NCBI RefSeq assembly: GCF_019578655.1
Contig: NC_063265.1
Span: 21,500,285 to 21,564,284 of the forward strand
Reading direction: 5' to 3'
Length of the DNA stretch: 64,000 bases
Source: Ricinus communis
Taxonomy: Eukaryota > Streptophyta > Magnoliopsida > Malpighiales > Euphorbiaceae
This document shows, piece after piece, positions 21,612-31,670 of this stretch; position 1 is the first letter of the stretch, and the number at the start of each line of letters is the position of its first letter. The translations under genes and the position numbers were made by a program. The notes below the pieces were generated by a model. The model saw only the letters and a program-made list of their open reading frames with translations, had not been told where the DNA came from and searched no databases.

Positions 21612-23273
21612 TGCTAAAATCTTCACTTACAAGTGTACAGGGTAATTGCAGTATAGACTAGTGAATCAAGGTCGATTCCATAGGGACAACTAGATTTATA
21701 TTTGCTAAAAAACTTGTGTAAACTAAAAAATGTAAATTGTGAAAATTGCGAATTGAAATAATAAAAGAAATTAATAAAAAGAATGAAACTTTAATAGTTA
21801 AAAATACTAAAGATTCAAATTTCATTTAATTGCAATAATCATGAAAGTCAAATCAAATTTTTAATTCTTAAATGCAATTGTTCCTAATATAATTCAATAC
21901 TCCTTTAAGCTATTAGATTGTATTCAATTAAAATATTATCGATTCTCAAGGGTAATAAACAAAATTAAATCCATTAAGCAAAAATTCAAGCATCATAGTT
22001 AATTAGAAATATTTCTTTACCTAAAGTCACTATGTTTAATCTCCTAGATCTAGATCTATACTTCTCCTTTCAGTCCATCATACAAACCCTAGAATAAAAA
22101 TATTATATTGATCAGTCACAATAAGCACAAGAAGATTAAATAAAGAACTAAAGAGAATTATCATTGAAATCTAATTAAAAATCTGTTAAACTACATCCTT
22201 CACTCCAGTAAAGAGATTAGTTACTCATACTGAATACAATAAACATAATAAATAACTAAAAAATATATAATTAAGATTGTGGGTTAGAGAAAACACTACT
22301 TTAATCTCTAAGAAATTATAAGATCTCCTTTCAATCTTGTAGCAATCTCTACTTTCTCTCTCTAAAAAGTATTCTTTTCGCATTAATTAAATGTCTCTCC
22401 CTCAAACTAAAATATCAACCTTAAAACTTTAGTTATAATGATATATTTATAGAGAAATATAAAGAAAACCTAGACATAACTCATAAATATCTCTTTTATC
22501 ATTATTTACACTACAATTTATTTTAAGACCTTATAGGAATCGAATTTGGACTTTGATTTTTCATAAGAGTTTTAACCCTTCAAAAGTATATTATTTTACA
22601 CTTTTAAATCACTTCAATTGGACCTCTATAGCTCTAGCTAAGGTCCAAACACTGAGACTGGCTCAAATAGAAACAGACTATACAATATCTTACTTCAATC
22701 CAAGTTTTCTCATTCTTAGTAATTTGATATGGAGTTGAATCCTTCATGAGAATTATAGCTTAAGAAGTTCTCTACAAAGTTTATGAAGATTACTTTTTAA
22801 TTTTAGACCTTATGATCACAAAAAACCTCATCGAACCTAATGCGACCAATGCTGAAATTCGTCATTTTCTTCACAAACTCCTTTTCTCGACATGATTGAT
22901 TCTCCAACTGGTTTTTTGACCCTTTTTAAGCATTCAAATAGTCATAGAATCAGTTCATAATGGAAATTCATCTTTTCTTCAAGGTTCAACTAGCCTTTCG
23001 ACCGGTTCTGACCAATTACTTCCTTTGAACTAGTTGGTGAAATGGTTCAACTTAAAACTTTAATTTTTGTAACTCAAGTCATTCCTCTAACATCTGACAC
23101 TTTTCTAAATGAATCCAGGATTCGATTTATATTAAAAAATGCTTTGGATTTATCAATATTGTCAAAATACCTTGAAAATATATAAATAACAATTAAGTAA
23201 CTAAATTATATTAAAACTTTCAAATCTTAAGCATATTGCCTAATAAAGCATAATAATATGTTTACAACATACA
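21612..23273 (-). mobile_element. 1.66-kb TG...CA insert, probable solo LTR
   Basis: The ends are TGCTAAAAT and AACATACA, flanked by 5-bp near-duplicates ATGAT (21607-21611) and GTGAT (23274-23278). It splits the copia gag from its protease. On the minus strand it has a TATA box (ctataaatatatc, about 22440-22452), then an 'agagagagaaagtagagattgc' tract. Its end contains 'cttgattcactagtctatactgcaattaccctgtacacttg', a phrase type common at plant LTR ends. It has no coding sequence, so a solo LTR read on the minus strand is the best fit. Confidence 0.6.
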
Positions 23274-23480
23274 GTGATCATTCAACTTGGTGACGGTTGC
23301 TCATTATGGCTGCATTACTTTCAACAAATTTCTTCTTAGACCAACAATCCCTAGTGTAGTGTCCTTTTCTCCACAGTTGAAACACTCAACACTTTGATGT
23401 CTAAAACTTTTAGACTATCAATTGTCTTGATGTTGCTTATGTTGAACTCCCCTTATTAAAAAATTTCTCATGTCTTCCCT
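23274..23480 (-). pseudogene. Copia gag zinc-knuckle remnant
   Basis: Minus strand. ECFNCGEK is followed, after a one-base frameshift, by GHYTRDCWSKKKFVESNAA, a CX2CX4HX4C knuckle split across two frames. It belongs with the protease at 21201-21611. Confidence 0.75.
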
Positions 23481-23485
23481 CTGGT

Positions 23486-23575
23486 CGTCCTATTCTTTCA
23501 TGGTCGGCCTATTCTGTCATCGGCCTATTCTGTCAAGATTGGTCTATTCTTCATGCTCGGTCTATATTTTAGTTA
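23486..23575 (-). repeat. About 19-nt tandem repeats, left inverted copy
   Basis: Degenerate units close to tattctttcatggtcggcc, about four or five in a row. They are the reverse complement of the units at 24222-24295. Confidence 0.6.
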
Positions 23576-23679
23576 GTTATCAACAAGGATGCTAAAATCA
23601 AGTCACAAAGGCAAATTCAAAGTCAAGCAATGTCAGTGTTATCAAAAAATTATATAATAATAATTATAGTAGGTGGAAC

Positions 23680-24225
23680 ACATGTATGGAGTCATATTTG
23701 CAGGTTCAAGACCTCTGGGAGGTTATTGCTAGAACCGAGACTACAACACCACTAGAAGAATATGTCGACAATCTTCAAAAATGGAAAATTAGAATTGGAA
23801 AAGCCATGTTTGTCACTAAACCACCATTGAAAGAGAAATGACGGAGCACATCAAGGGAGTTGCCATATTCCAACGAGCTTGGGATTCTCTTGCTTTACGA
23901 TTTGTAAAGAAGAATGAAACAAGACTTCATATGTTAGAAAATGAACTAATGTCTATCTCACAATGGGATATGACCATTAGTTAGTATTTTACTAAGGTGA
24001 AGTTCTTATGCAAAGAAATTTTTGAGTTGGATAAGGCATCCAAAATAGTCAGCGAAAGAATGAGGCAGATTATCATACGTGGCCTACAACCTGAGTACAA
24101 GGGATTTATTGCTGCAGTTCAAGGTTGGCTCACACAACCTTCAATTGAAGAATTGGAAAACCTATTGGCAAGTCAAGAAACTCTAGCAAGAAAAATGGCT
24201 AGATTTTCCTTAATACTCACGTAAG
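23680..24225 (+). pseudogene. Copia gag (UBN2-type) remnant, opposite strand to its neighbours
   Basis: The plus-strand frame gives VQDLWEVIARTETTTPLEEY, IGKAMFVTKTTIER, stop, then AWDSLALRFVKKNETRLHML, stop, then FTKVKFLCKEIFELDKAS, IIIRGLQPEYKGFIAAVQGW and IEELENLLASQETLARKMA. This is the capsid part of a copia gag, inactivated by stops near 23840 and 23983. It lies in the opposite orientation to the knuckle and protease pieces to its left. Confidence 0.82.
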
Positions 24226-24295
24226 TCGACCATTAAGAGTAGGCCGACCATGAAAGAATAGGCTGAGCATGAAATAATAGGCCGAGCATTTCATG
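24222..24295 (+). repeat. About 19-nt tandem repeats, right inverted copy
   Basis: Units near ggccgaccatgaaagaata, about four in a row, directly after the gag capsid remnant. They are inverted relative to 23486-23575. Confidence 0.6.
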
Positions 24296-24712
24296 ACGAG
24301 TTTTCATAACTAAGAAACACGGGGTTAACTAAGTCCAAATTCAAGTACAACAAGAAATCTTGAAGACCAAGTCTTAGTCGCACTCTAGTTAGAAATTCGA
24401 CCCAACCTAGGATTCTGTTGTATGACCAAGAAAACTAATTCTATTAGGATTAGGAGACTTTATATTTATAAAATCCTACTCCTTATAGAACTAGGAGACC
24501 TTCGGTCTCTATATAAAGGACTGTGACACAACATATCAGGTACATTTATTATGAGATCAACATCTAATTTTCTCATTTATCATCAGTAAATAACAAGAAT
24601 CAATTTTAGTTGTTATAACTAATTGTTATATGTTACTATAAATATATCAAGTCATCTAATTTTCTCATTTTTCAAAATATATACGTGACATAAAATCAAA
24701 AAGAATTTGTCA
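24296..24712 (+). repeat. LTR-like segment
   Basis: It contains 'ggagaccttcggtctctatataaaggactgtgac', a clear TATA box in an LTR-like setting, then 'catcagtaaataacaagaatc'. It may be an LTR of the neighbouring copia element; the ends were not resolved. Confidence 0.35.
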
Positions 24713-25060
24713 TTACAAAAATAAGTGGCAAGTGAGAGCGTTTAGACCCGTTGTCGCTAAAATATAAAGTTTGTTGCTAGCCAGCGACATATATGTCTGT
24801 CGCTAAAGGGTATAACAATTTGACACCTAATTGCCGCTAATAGTAGTGACGGAACAATAGTCTGATGTTACAGTCTGTCACATTTTTGTGGACAAACTAT
24901 CTCTACTCTCGGCACTACTTTTTAGCACAAAAAGTACCTTCGAGTTAGCAACTTAATGTACCTGTCATTGATAATCTACCACTAATCTATCAGCAATCCC
25001 ATTGCCAATTATGAAAGAAATTTAATTTTTAATTTCATTACTGATCTGTTGCTATTCAGC
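24713..25060. mobile_element. Degenerate CACTA-like subterminal sequence
   Basis: It starts cattacaaaaataa (compare the CACTACAAGAAAA TIR) and is rich in phrases such as 'gttgtcgctaaaat', 'gccagcgacatata' and 'ctgtcgctaaag', the repeated subterminal motif seen in many plant CACTA-derived elements. A related text lies at 32690-33810. There is no transposase. Confidence 0.35.
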
Positions 25061-25266
25061 CATTTAATTTTTATTTGTGATTAATAATTCAACGGAATCT
25101 GAAAAAAGAGTTCTTCCGATTAGAAAAAAGAATTATATAATCTAATTAATATATGTATACACATTTGCAGGTAACAAGACCTACAAGTGGTCTTTCATGT
25201 TAAGGGAAAAAAAAAAGACAATTGTCCAAATTTGGAGCCATTGAATACTTAATTAGGAACGGTGAT
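25061..25266. other. Short AT-rich spacer
   Basis: Nothing recognised before the distal block of gene B. Confidence 0.4.
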
Positions 25267-25500
25267 TAAAATAAAGTGTGTCGTCAAGGATCCTGGCAAA
25301 CCCTGAGGAGGGAACGAGACAATAACATGCCCTCCACAAGACGTGGGGACGTGGCAGGTCAAACTCGTGCACGGATATGGCGAGCATGCTCATGCCTCGT
25401 GGCTTCCATGCATATTATTTCATCTCCTGCCTCTTCCTCACAAGCTGTTTGCAAGTGTACATTAAAAGTAATGCCCTAATTCACATCAATTCTTGTTCTA
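25267..25500 (+). promoter_or_regulatory. Conserved distal block B upstream of bHLH gene B
   Basis: The counterpart of 9619-9850, about 3.0-3.2 kb upstream of the gene B start. It keeps all four CATGC cores (25326-25330, 25385-25389, 25391-25395, 25407-25411) and GACGTGGCA (25348-25356), and has an additional ACGTGG at 25341-25346. The palindromic CACGTG of block A is changed here to ctcgtgcacgg. An ORF of 50 codons (25327-25479) runs colinearly with the 45-codon ORF of block A, sharing for example GDVA and ACSCLVASMH versus PCSCLVSSMH. Substitutions fall about equally at all three codon positions, which favours constraint on DNA rather than on protein. Confidence 0.55.
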
Positions 25501-26694
25501 TGGATAACTTTATAATTATAAATAGCTAAATGCTAGTCATTGATATTTTAATTAGTAACTAGTGGGTGTTAATAGCCCCTAGTTTAGTATTAGAAATTGA
25601 GATTTTAAATTTAAATATTTTTTAAAAATATAATAATTTATTTTTCATTTTATAAAAATTTTTATTTAAAAACCATCTTAATAGCCCCCTTTAATATTAG
25701 AAATTGAAATTTTAATTTTTTAAATTGCAGTAATTTATTTTTTATTTTATAAAAATTTTCTTCTCTCGTTTAACAGATTAGTATATTAACATGTTAATTA
25801 TATTTATTTAAGGAAAATGATTTGAAATATTATTATTTTATTTTTCAAATTCCCCAATTTTAATAATTTTAAGAGAAAGCTGGGAGATGTCATTCATGAG
25901 CTCACAAATATATATTAGTTTTTTCTTAATTTTTTTTTTAAATGTATATTCTCTTCTTGTGTCACTCTCTTGACTAATGGATGATTCCACTATCAATTTG
26001 TTTTTATTTCTTGTAAGTTAAAACAGTATAATTATGTCATTCGTTGTCCTCAAATAAGTCAAATTTAATTAGTCACTATTCTTTTTTTTTTTTTAAAAAA
26101 AGAAAGTAATCACTCTAATCTATTTTACATGCCTAATTAATAGCACATATTGGCTTCTAAATTACTAAAAATGGACAATATTTCGATTTGGCACTTAAAC
26201 GCGATCGATGATGTGGTTTTGTATTGCTAAAATTTGTGGTTTAATAAAACATTATTTGTAACTAAAATTCTATATAAAACTCACTTATCATAAATAAAAC
26301 TAATTTTCAATTTAGGATTTTATTTATTTGTTTTCTTTTTACTGTTTTTGCACTCTTAACTAGAATGGCCATGGATTGGATTTGAAAATATCTTTATTTT
26401 AAACCTTTTCAATATTAAAAAATAAGGTTATAATGGATATCCCACGGGTAGGGTAAAATTGTTATACCTACATAGAAAAGTACTCAATGCAATTCTAGAT
26501 CCAATATATTAAAGATGGTGATTTCTACTATTACTTTGTCTAAAATAAAGTTATTTCATTTTATTTTAAATAATATTAACTTTTTAAATTAGATTTTATT
26601 CAGTAAAATGTATATCTATAGATGATTAGTAATATGTTAAATTCTTTTAATATTTTTCTATAAATACAGAAAAAACTAATATTTAATAGAAAAT
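25501..26694. other. Upstream spacer of gene B
   Basis: No gene. 25870-26070 retains patches shared with 9960-10140. Two copies of 'aatagcccc...tagtattagaaattgaaattttaa' lie at 25571 and 25681. The rest is AT-rich. Confidence 0.4.
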
Positions 26695-27290
26695 AACAAT
26701 TTTTTTCATTTTGTTTTAGTAATTTTTATAGTATTACTACTTGCAAAAAATATTACAAAAGAAATATTTTTTTATTAAATTTAATGATTTATGAAGAGAT
26801 TAGTAAATTTACAAAAAATACTAAACTTTTTCATAGTCGTGAAATTTATTGTTAAATTATGAAGAATGACAATTCCCTTCATGTTTATTCATAAATTATA
26901 ATAATTTTTCGTAAGTGTTACTGCTTACAAAAAATGAATATTATAAAAAATGATTACTTTTATAAAATTTAATAATTTATAAAAAAATATTAAATTTTTA
27001 TAATCTTATTGCTAAATTAAAAAAAGAACAATCTTCTCCATATTTTTCGTAATACTAATTTTTCATAAGTGTTACTATTTGTGAAAAAATAAATGATATT
27101 ATGAAAAATGATTACTTTTGAGAAATTTAATGATTTACGAAAAAATTATTAAATTTATAAAAAGTATTAATTTCTTGTCGTAATTGCAGTATTTATTGCT
27201 AAATTATAAAAAAAAAAAGACATATCCTTCATTTTTTTTGCAATTATACTAAATTTTTGTAAATTTTAAAAGTATGAATTTTTAAAATTA
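26695..27290. repeat. Diverged tandem repeat, unit about 160-195 bp
   Basis: Units begin near 26695, 26868, 27026 and 27219 (the last is partial). Each reads through 'acaat...ttcat', 'tttttcgtaagtgttactgcttac-aaaaaat', 'aaattta-atgattta' and 'ttgctaaattat'. The copies are strongly diverged, so the array is old. There is no counterpart upstream of gene A. Confidence 0.6.
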
Positions 27291-28157
27291 TTTCATGCTG
27301 CTTTAGCAAACCCATTGTAATTGATAACTTGTAATTACTAGCAATTAAAATTAATTTTTTAATTATATAAAATAATTTACTTATTATAATTTTATTAGTT
27401 GTTTAAAACAAAGTGTGGTTACTTTGTTTTAAAAACAAAATAATCATAAAATTTTCCATCAAAAATATTATATTCTAATATTACAATGAAAGATTTGTAG
27501 ATAAGTTAATATATTTTTTAGACCTCTCTGGTGTAATTTCCTTTCAACTAATAAGGTTTTGTTGCAGACTATTTAACGTTGTTCCCTAACAATTCTTTTT
27601 TGTTCTTTTTCAAAAGAGTTATTCTCTAACAATTGTTTAAAACAAAATGAAAGAGGAATATTCTCATGGAAATGTTTCTTTCTGAACTAAATTACTAAAG
27701 AATATGGGAAAAGAGATAGCAGAATATTTATGGGACAATTACAAGGATAAACTTGTTGCTTACTAACTATGAAAAGAAAATTACAAGGAAAATATTGTTC
27801 TATACTTTCTGTGTACGAAATCTTTGATGTCATTGAACCAAATACCTGCCAAAAAACATTATTTTATTCAAAAGCATTTCACTTAAAAATTTAAGTTCAC
27901 TTTGTTATTAAATTTAAATTATTCATTCAATAAAATGGGAAAAATAAAAAATCAATAAGAAGCTCTAATACAATTTTAAATAATATTTTTATTCAACAAT
28001 TTAAACTGCTATGTGAAACTTTAATTTATTACTAAACAAACCATCCTTCGTTGTTTTAACTACACACGAATATGTGATTAACTCTAACCATTAATTTTAC
28101 TCTATAGTTGATTCAAATGCATCATGTCTAGCTTGAGGTCAAATCCTATGAGGAAAA

Positions 28158-28189
<32 letters not shown>

Positions 28190-28424
28190 TTGGTGAGCCT
28201 AGATTATGAGAAAAGAAGGAATAATACTATTGATGTGACTCAACTAATAAAGAACCCATTAAAATAAAACAGAAAAAATACATTTCTTTCAAGCTTAGGG
28301 AAGGTGACATGTCATTTTCTTGAACATCTTTAAGTAACACAATGAAAAATCTAATAATTAAACATTAGGCAATTATAATTTATCATTAACCATTTTTTAG
28401 TGGTGAGTTGTATGAGTGCACTAC
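27291..28424. other. Proximal upstream region of gene B
   Basis: AT-rich with no gene. A (TTA)n microsatellite lies at 28160-28189. From 28285 the text matches the proximal gene A promoter ('agcttagggaaggtgacatgtcattttctt'). Confidence 0.5.
28160..28189. repeat. (TTA)n microsatellite
   Basis: About ten TTA units, 320 bp upstream of gene B. Confidence 0.9.
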
Positions 28425-28432
28425 TATATATA
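28425..28432 (+). promoter_or_regulatory. TATA box of gene B
   Basis: tatatata 73 bp upstream of the start codon, in the same context as the gene A TATA box ('gtatgagtgca-cta' before it, 'caagccat' after). Confidence 0.65.
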
Positions 28433-28504
28433 CAAGCCATTTCCATTTCACTTTCTAAGCAAAATTAAGTTTCTAGAACAGTTCCTAAAACTAACTAATC
28501 CATA

Positions 28505-31267
28505 ATGTTAGCATTATCTCCTCCTGTATTTCCAACACCTGAATGGCCCTTAGAGGACCCCTTAGGCATTGACCAAATCTCCTACTTCTGTAGAGAAACT
28601 CAGCCTGCTACTGCTGCTTTTCTTCCATCTTATCAGCAAGAGTTATTATTATTAGAGCTTGATCATCAACAATCCACATCTTTCACAGCCTATAATAGCA
28701 GTGGTGGTGACGCTAACGATATGGTGAAGAAGCTTAATCATAATGCAAGCGAACGTGATCGTCGCAAGAAGATGAACACCCTCTATTCTTCCCTCCGATC
28801 ACTATTTCCGGCCGCCGATGAAATGGTACATTTACTCCATAAAATACCGTATACCTATGTTTGGATATTGAGAATTCACATAAAATTTAATTTCATATAT
28901 CTTTATTTCTTATACCCTTTTGTTCAGTTATAAGTTTAATTAGTTTGAAATACTTATTGGAAAGATGTATATATTCAAAGAGATCATATTTTAGATATTC
29001 ATACAAAATTCCTAATAAATATTAATATCATGCTAACATTTTCAAAATCTTTCTTTTTTGAAAAAACAAATATTACAAATGAGCAGAAGGAATTCAATTT
29101 TTGAATTTTTTTATCAAATTGAGCCTGTTTCCGTACTTAAAATTTTGAGCTAAATTTCATGTTAATAAAATGCTAGCTAGAGGAATGGTATTTGTTGAAT
29201 TGAAATAGTTTGTGTTAAGCAAAACGTGAATTTGTTTGTTTAATTTTTACATACATAGGTTTGAGAAGTACCCTATTTTGTCTGTCGATGGAAAAGTACT
29301 ACATGTGCATTGCTTGTTAATTTTCTTTCATTTACTCAAGCACTCAATTATATTATATTAAAATTTAGACCTCAAAATAAGAACTCTATAAGAAAAAGAG
29401 AATCAAATTATATGCATAACCCATCTGGGATTGCATTGGAGCAAATCACTTTTTCAAAAGAACAAATATATTTAAACCTATTTTTAAAGAAAAGCAATAG
29501 ATTTGAAAAGGTCATTCATAAAAGTTTGAAAAAGTAATCCATTAAATCAAAAAAAATAATTCTAAAACAGCATTTCCAAATAGGCCATACGCACCATTAA
29601 CATTAGATAATCAACCACTCAATTAAATAATTTTAAAGAAATTTACTAGATTGTTAGTAATCCTATGTTTGGTTGAAATCCACCAAAAAATTCATTTCAT
29701 TTGAGAAAAAATATGAGAGATAAAATAAAATAGAAATAATAAAATTAAAAGAAATATTTTGATATTATGAAATACATTGAAAAACTAATATAAAAACCAA
29801 TTGAAAATTCTATTTATTTTGTTAAAATTTAGTTTAGTTATAACCAGTTAACATAAATTTAATTATATAGAATTTTAAGATTAATTTTTTCTTTATTCAA
29901 AGCACGTAAACTTCAGATTTACAAAGAAATTCTATAAATTTTATAGATTTCAATCAAACACAATGTAAGAGTTTACAGTTGTGATGAAATTGCAGAAGAA
30001 GCTGAGTATACCTGCCACAATTTCGAGGGTGTTGAAGTACATACCAGAACTACAAGAACAGTTAGAGAGATTGGTCCAAAGGAAGGAAGAGATTTTGCTA
30101 AGAATATCTAAGCAAAATCATATTGTTAATCCCCAAATAAACCAAAGAAAAGGCACTTCTCACAGCAGTTTATCAGTAGTATCAGCTAATCAAATTAGTG
30201 ACAAAGAAGCCATTATTCAAATTTCTACGTACAGTAATACTATCCATACAAGTCCACTATCAGAAATCTTGCTTCTTTTGGAGGAGGAAGGCCTTCTTTT
30301 GATTAATTCTTCTTCCGCTGAATCCTTTGGTGGCAGGGTCTTCAACAATTTACATGTTCAGGTACTATAACTCTTTACAGCTCATCTTAAAGCCGTATAG
30401 TTGAAAATAAGTTAATTTCCTTTTAAATCTGGTTTCTGTATATCGATGCATTAAATATTCTAATAACGTAATTTTGTTATTAAAATCGTTATTTTATATA
30501 ATTATTTTATAAATTTATTATTGCATTTATCTTTTGGGTTGCCAACATTGGTTAATTATTGTTTGATCCGAATATTTAAGGAATATATAACTTGGTAAGC
30601 TTGAAATAAGGCGTATTAAGAAGAGGCTTGGATTTCTCTAAGACCCAAATAATGAAAAAACACTTAAATCTCCAAATTGGCTTAAAAAATATATTAACAC
30701 GCATCCTTTAAAATAGTGGCACCTATCATAATCATTATTAGTATTCCTATAAATATTTATTTTAAATTTTTTTATTTAGAAATGATATACACATCACAAC
30801 AAATTAAAAAATGGAACACGTATATTTAATTATTTAAAATTAATAAATATATATTAATCATTTATCAGTTTAGTGTATATATGGAGATATACACTAGGTC
30901 TAAGCAAAATTTTTTTATTTTTTATTTCTTAAAGTAAATTTTTTGTCCATACAATTTTTATTATTTACACACTTCAGCTTTTCTACTTGTTATTTGGGTC
31001 ATCCATCTATATCTATCTTTAAACACTGCTTATGTCTAATTTTTCGTTTCAATCTTTACCTATCACAGTCTATTCCTGTATTTTGAAAGCATAGGTTAAA
31101 ACATTAACCCTTGCCCTACTATATATTTGTATATATTTAAAAGATCTGTTTCTAATCTTTGAGTTTGTTGGATTTTATAGGTTGATGATACTTATACATT
31201 GGAATGTGATGCTTTAAGTGAGAAGCTTGCATCTCTGTATGCCAAGAGGGACGGGCTGTTCCCATGA
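28505..31267 (+). CDS. Subgroup Ib bHLH transcription factor, ORG2/ORG3-like (gene B)
   Basis: Three exons: 28505-28825, 29996-30361 and 31181-31267, with phase-0 GT-AG introns of 1170 and 819 bp, giving 257 aa. It shares the MLALSPPVFP...WPLEDP start, the basic region NHNASERDRRKKMN with His79-Glu83-Arg87, helix 2 KKLSIPATISRVLKYIPELQ and the end LECDALSEKLASLYAKRDGLFP with gene A. Exon 2 has exactly the same length (366 bp) in both. Exon 1 is seven codons shorter, mainly through loss of the Ala/Thr-rich run. The introns are two to three times longer than in gene A. It is a tandem paralogue; the family function is FIT-dependent control of iron uptake, in the nucleus. Splice sites are inferred from sequence and the paralogue. 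No frameshift or stop was seen, so both copies look functional. Confidence 0.93.
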
Positions 31268-31670
31268 AATTTACAATGTATGATAATCTAAATGTCAGTT
31301 AAGTAAATGTATAAGAATTTATGTCATCATATTTTTCTATATCATACTAAAACATAATGAATATAATGGAACAATATTTTGTCAGCTTCTTTATTCCATT
31401 ACCTTCCATTGCGATTAATTGTGAAAAAGAATATGAAATTATGAAACCATTGAGAGCCCTAATTATAATTTAATTATGCTAACGAAAAAATTAATTAATT
31501 TTTCTAAAGTCGGGTTTCTAGGCGAGTTGTAGTACCCTGCAAATAGCAGCAAAAGAGTCGAGTATAGGTGGAAAAAACATAGCCGACCCATGAAGTTTTC
31601 TTGCCATATTTCACATTTCTGACAGTGGCTACAACATATTAGGAGGACCATTTAAGTACGAAGATAATAT
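31268..31670. other. 3' flank of gene B
   Basis: About 100 bp with patchy similarity to the gene A 3' flank, then AT-rich sequence. A 62-codon minus-strand stretch (31463-31651) has no recognisable motif. Confidence 0.4.
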
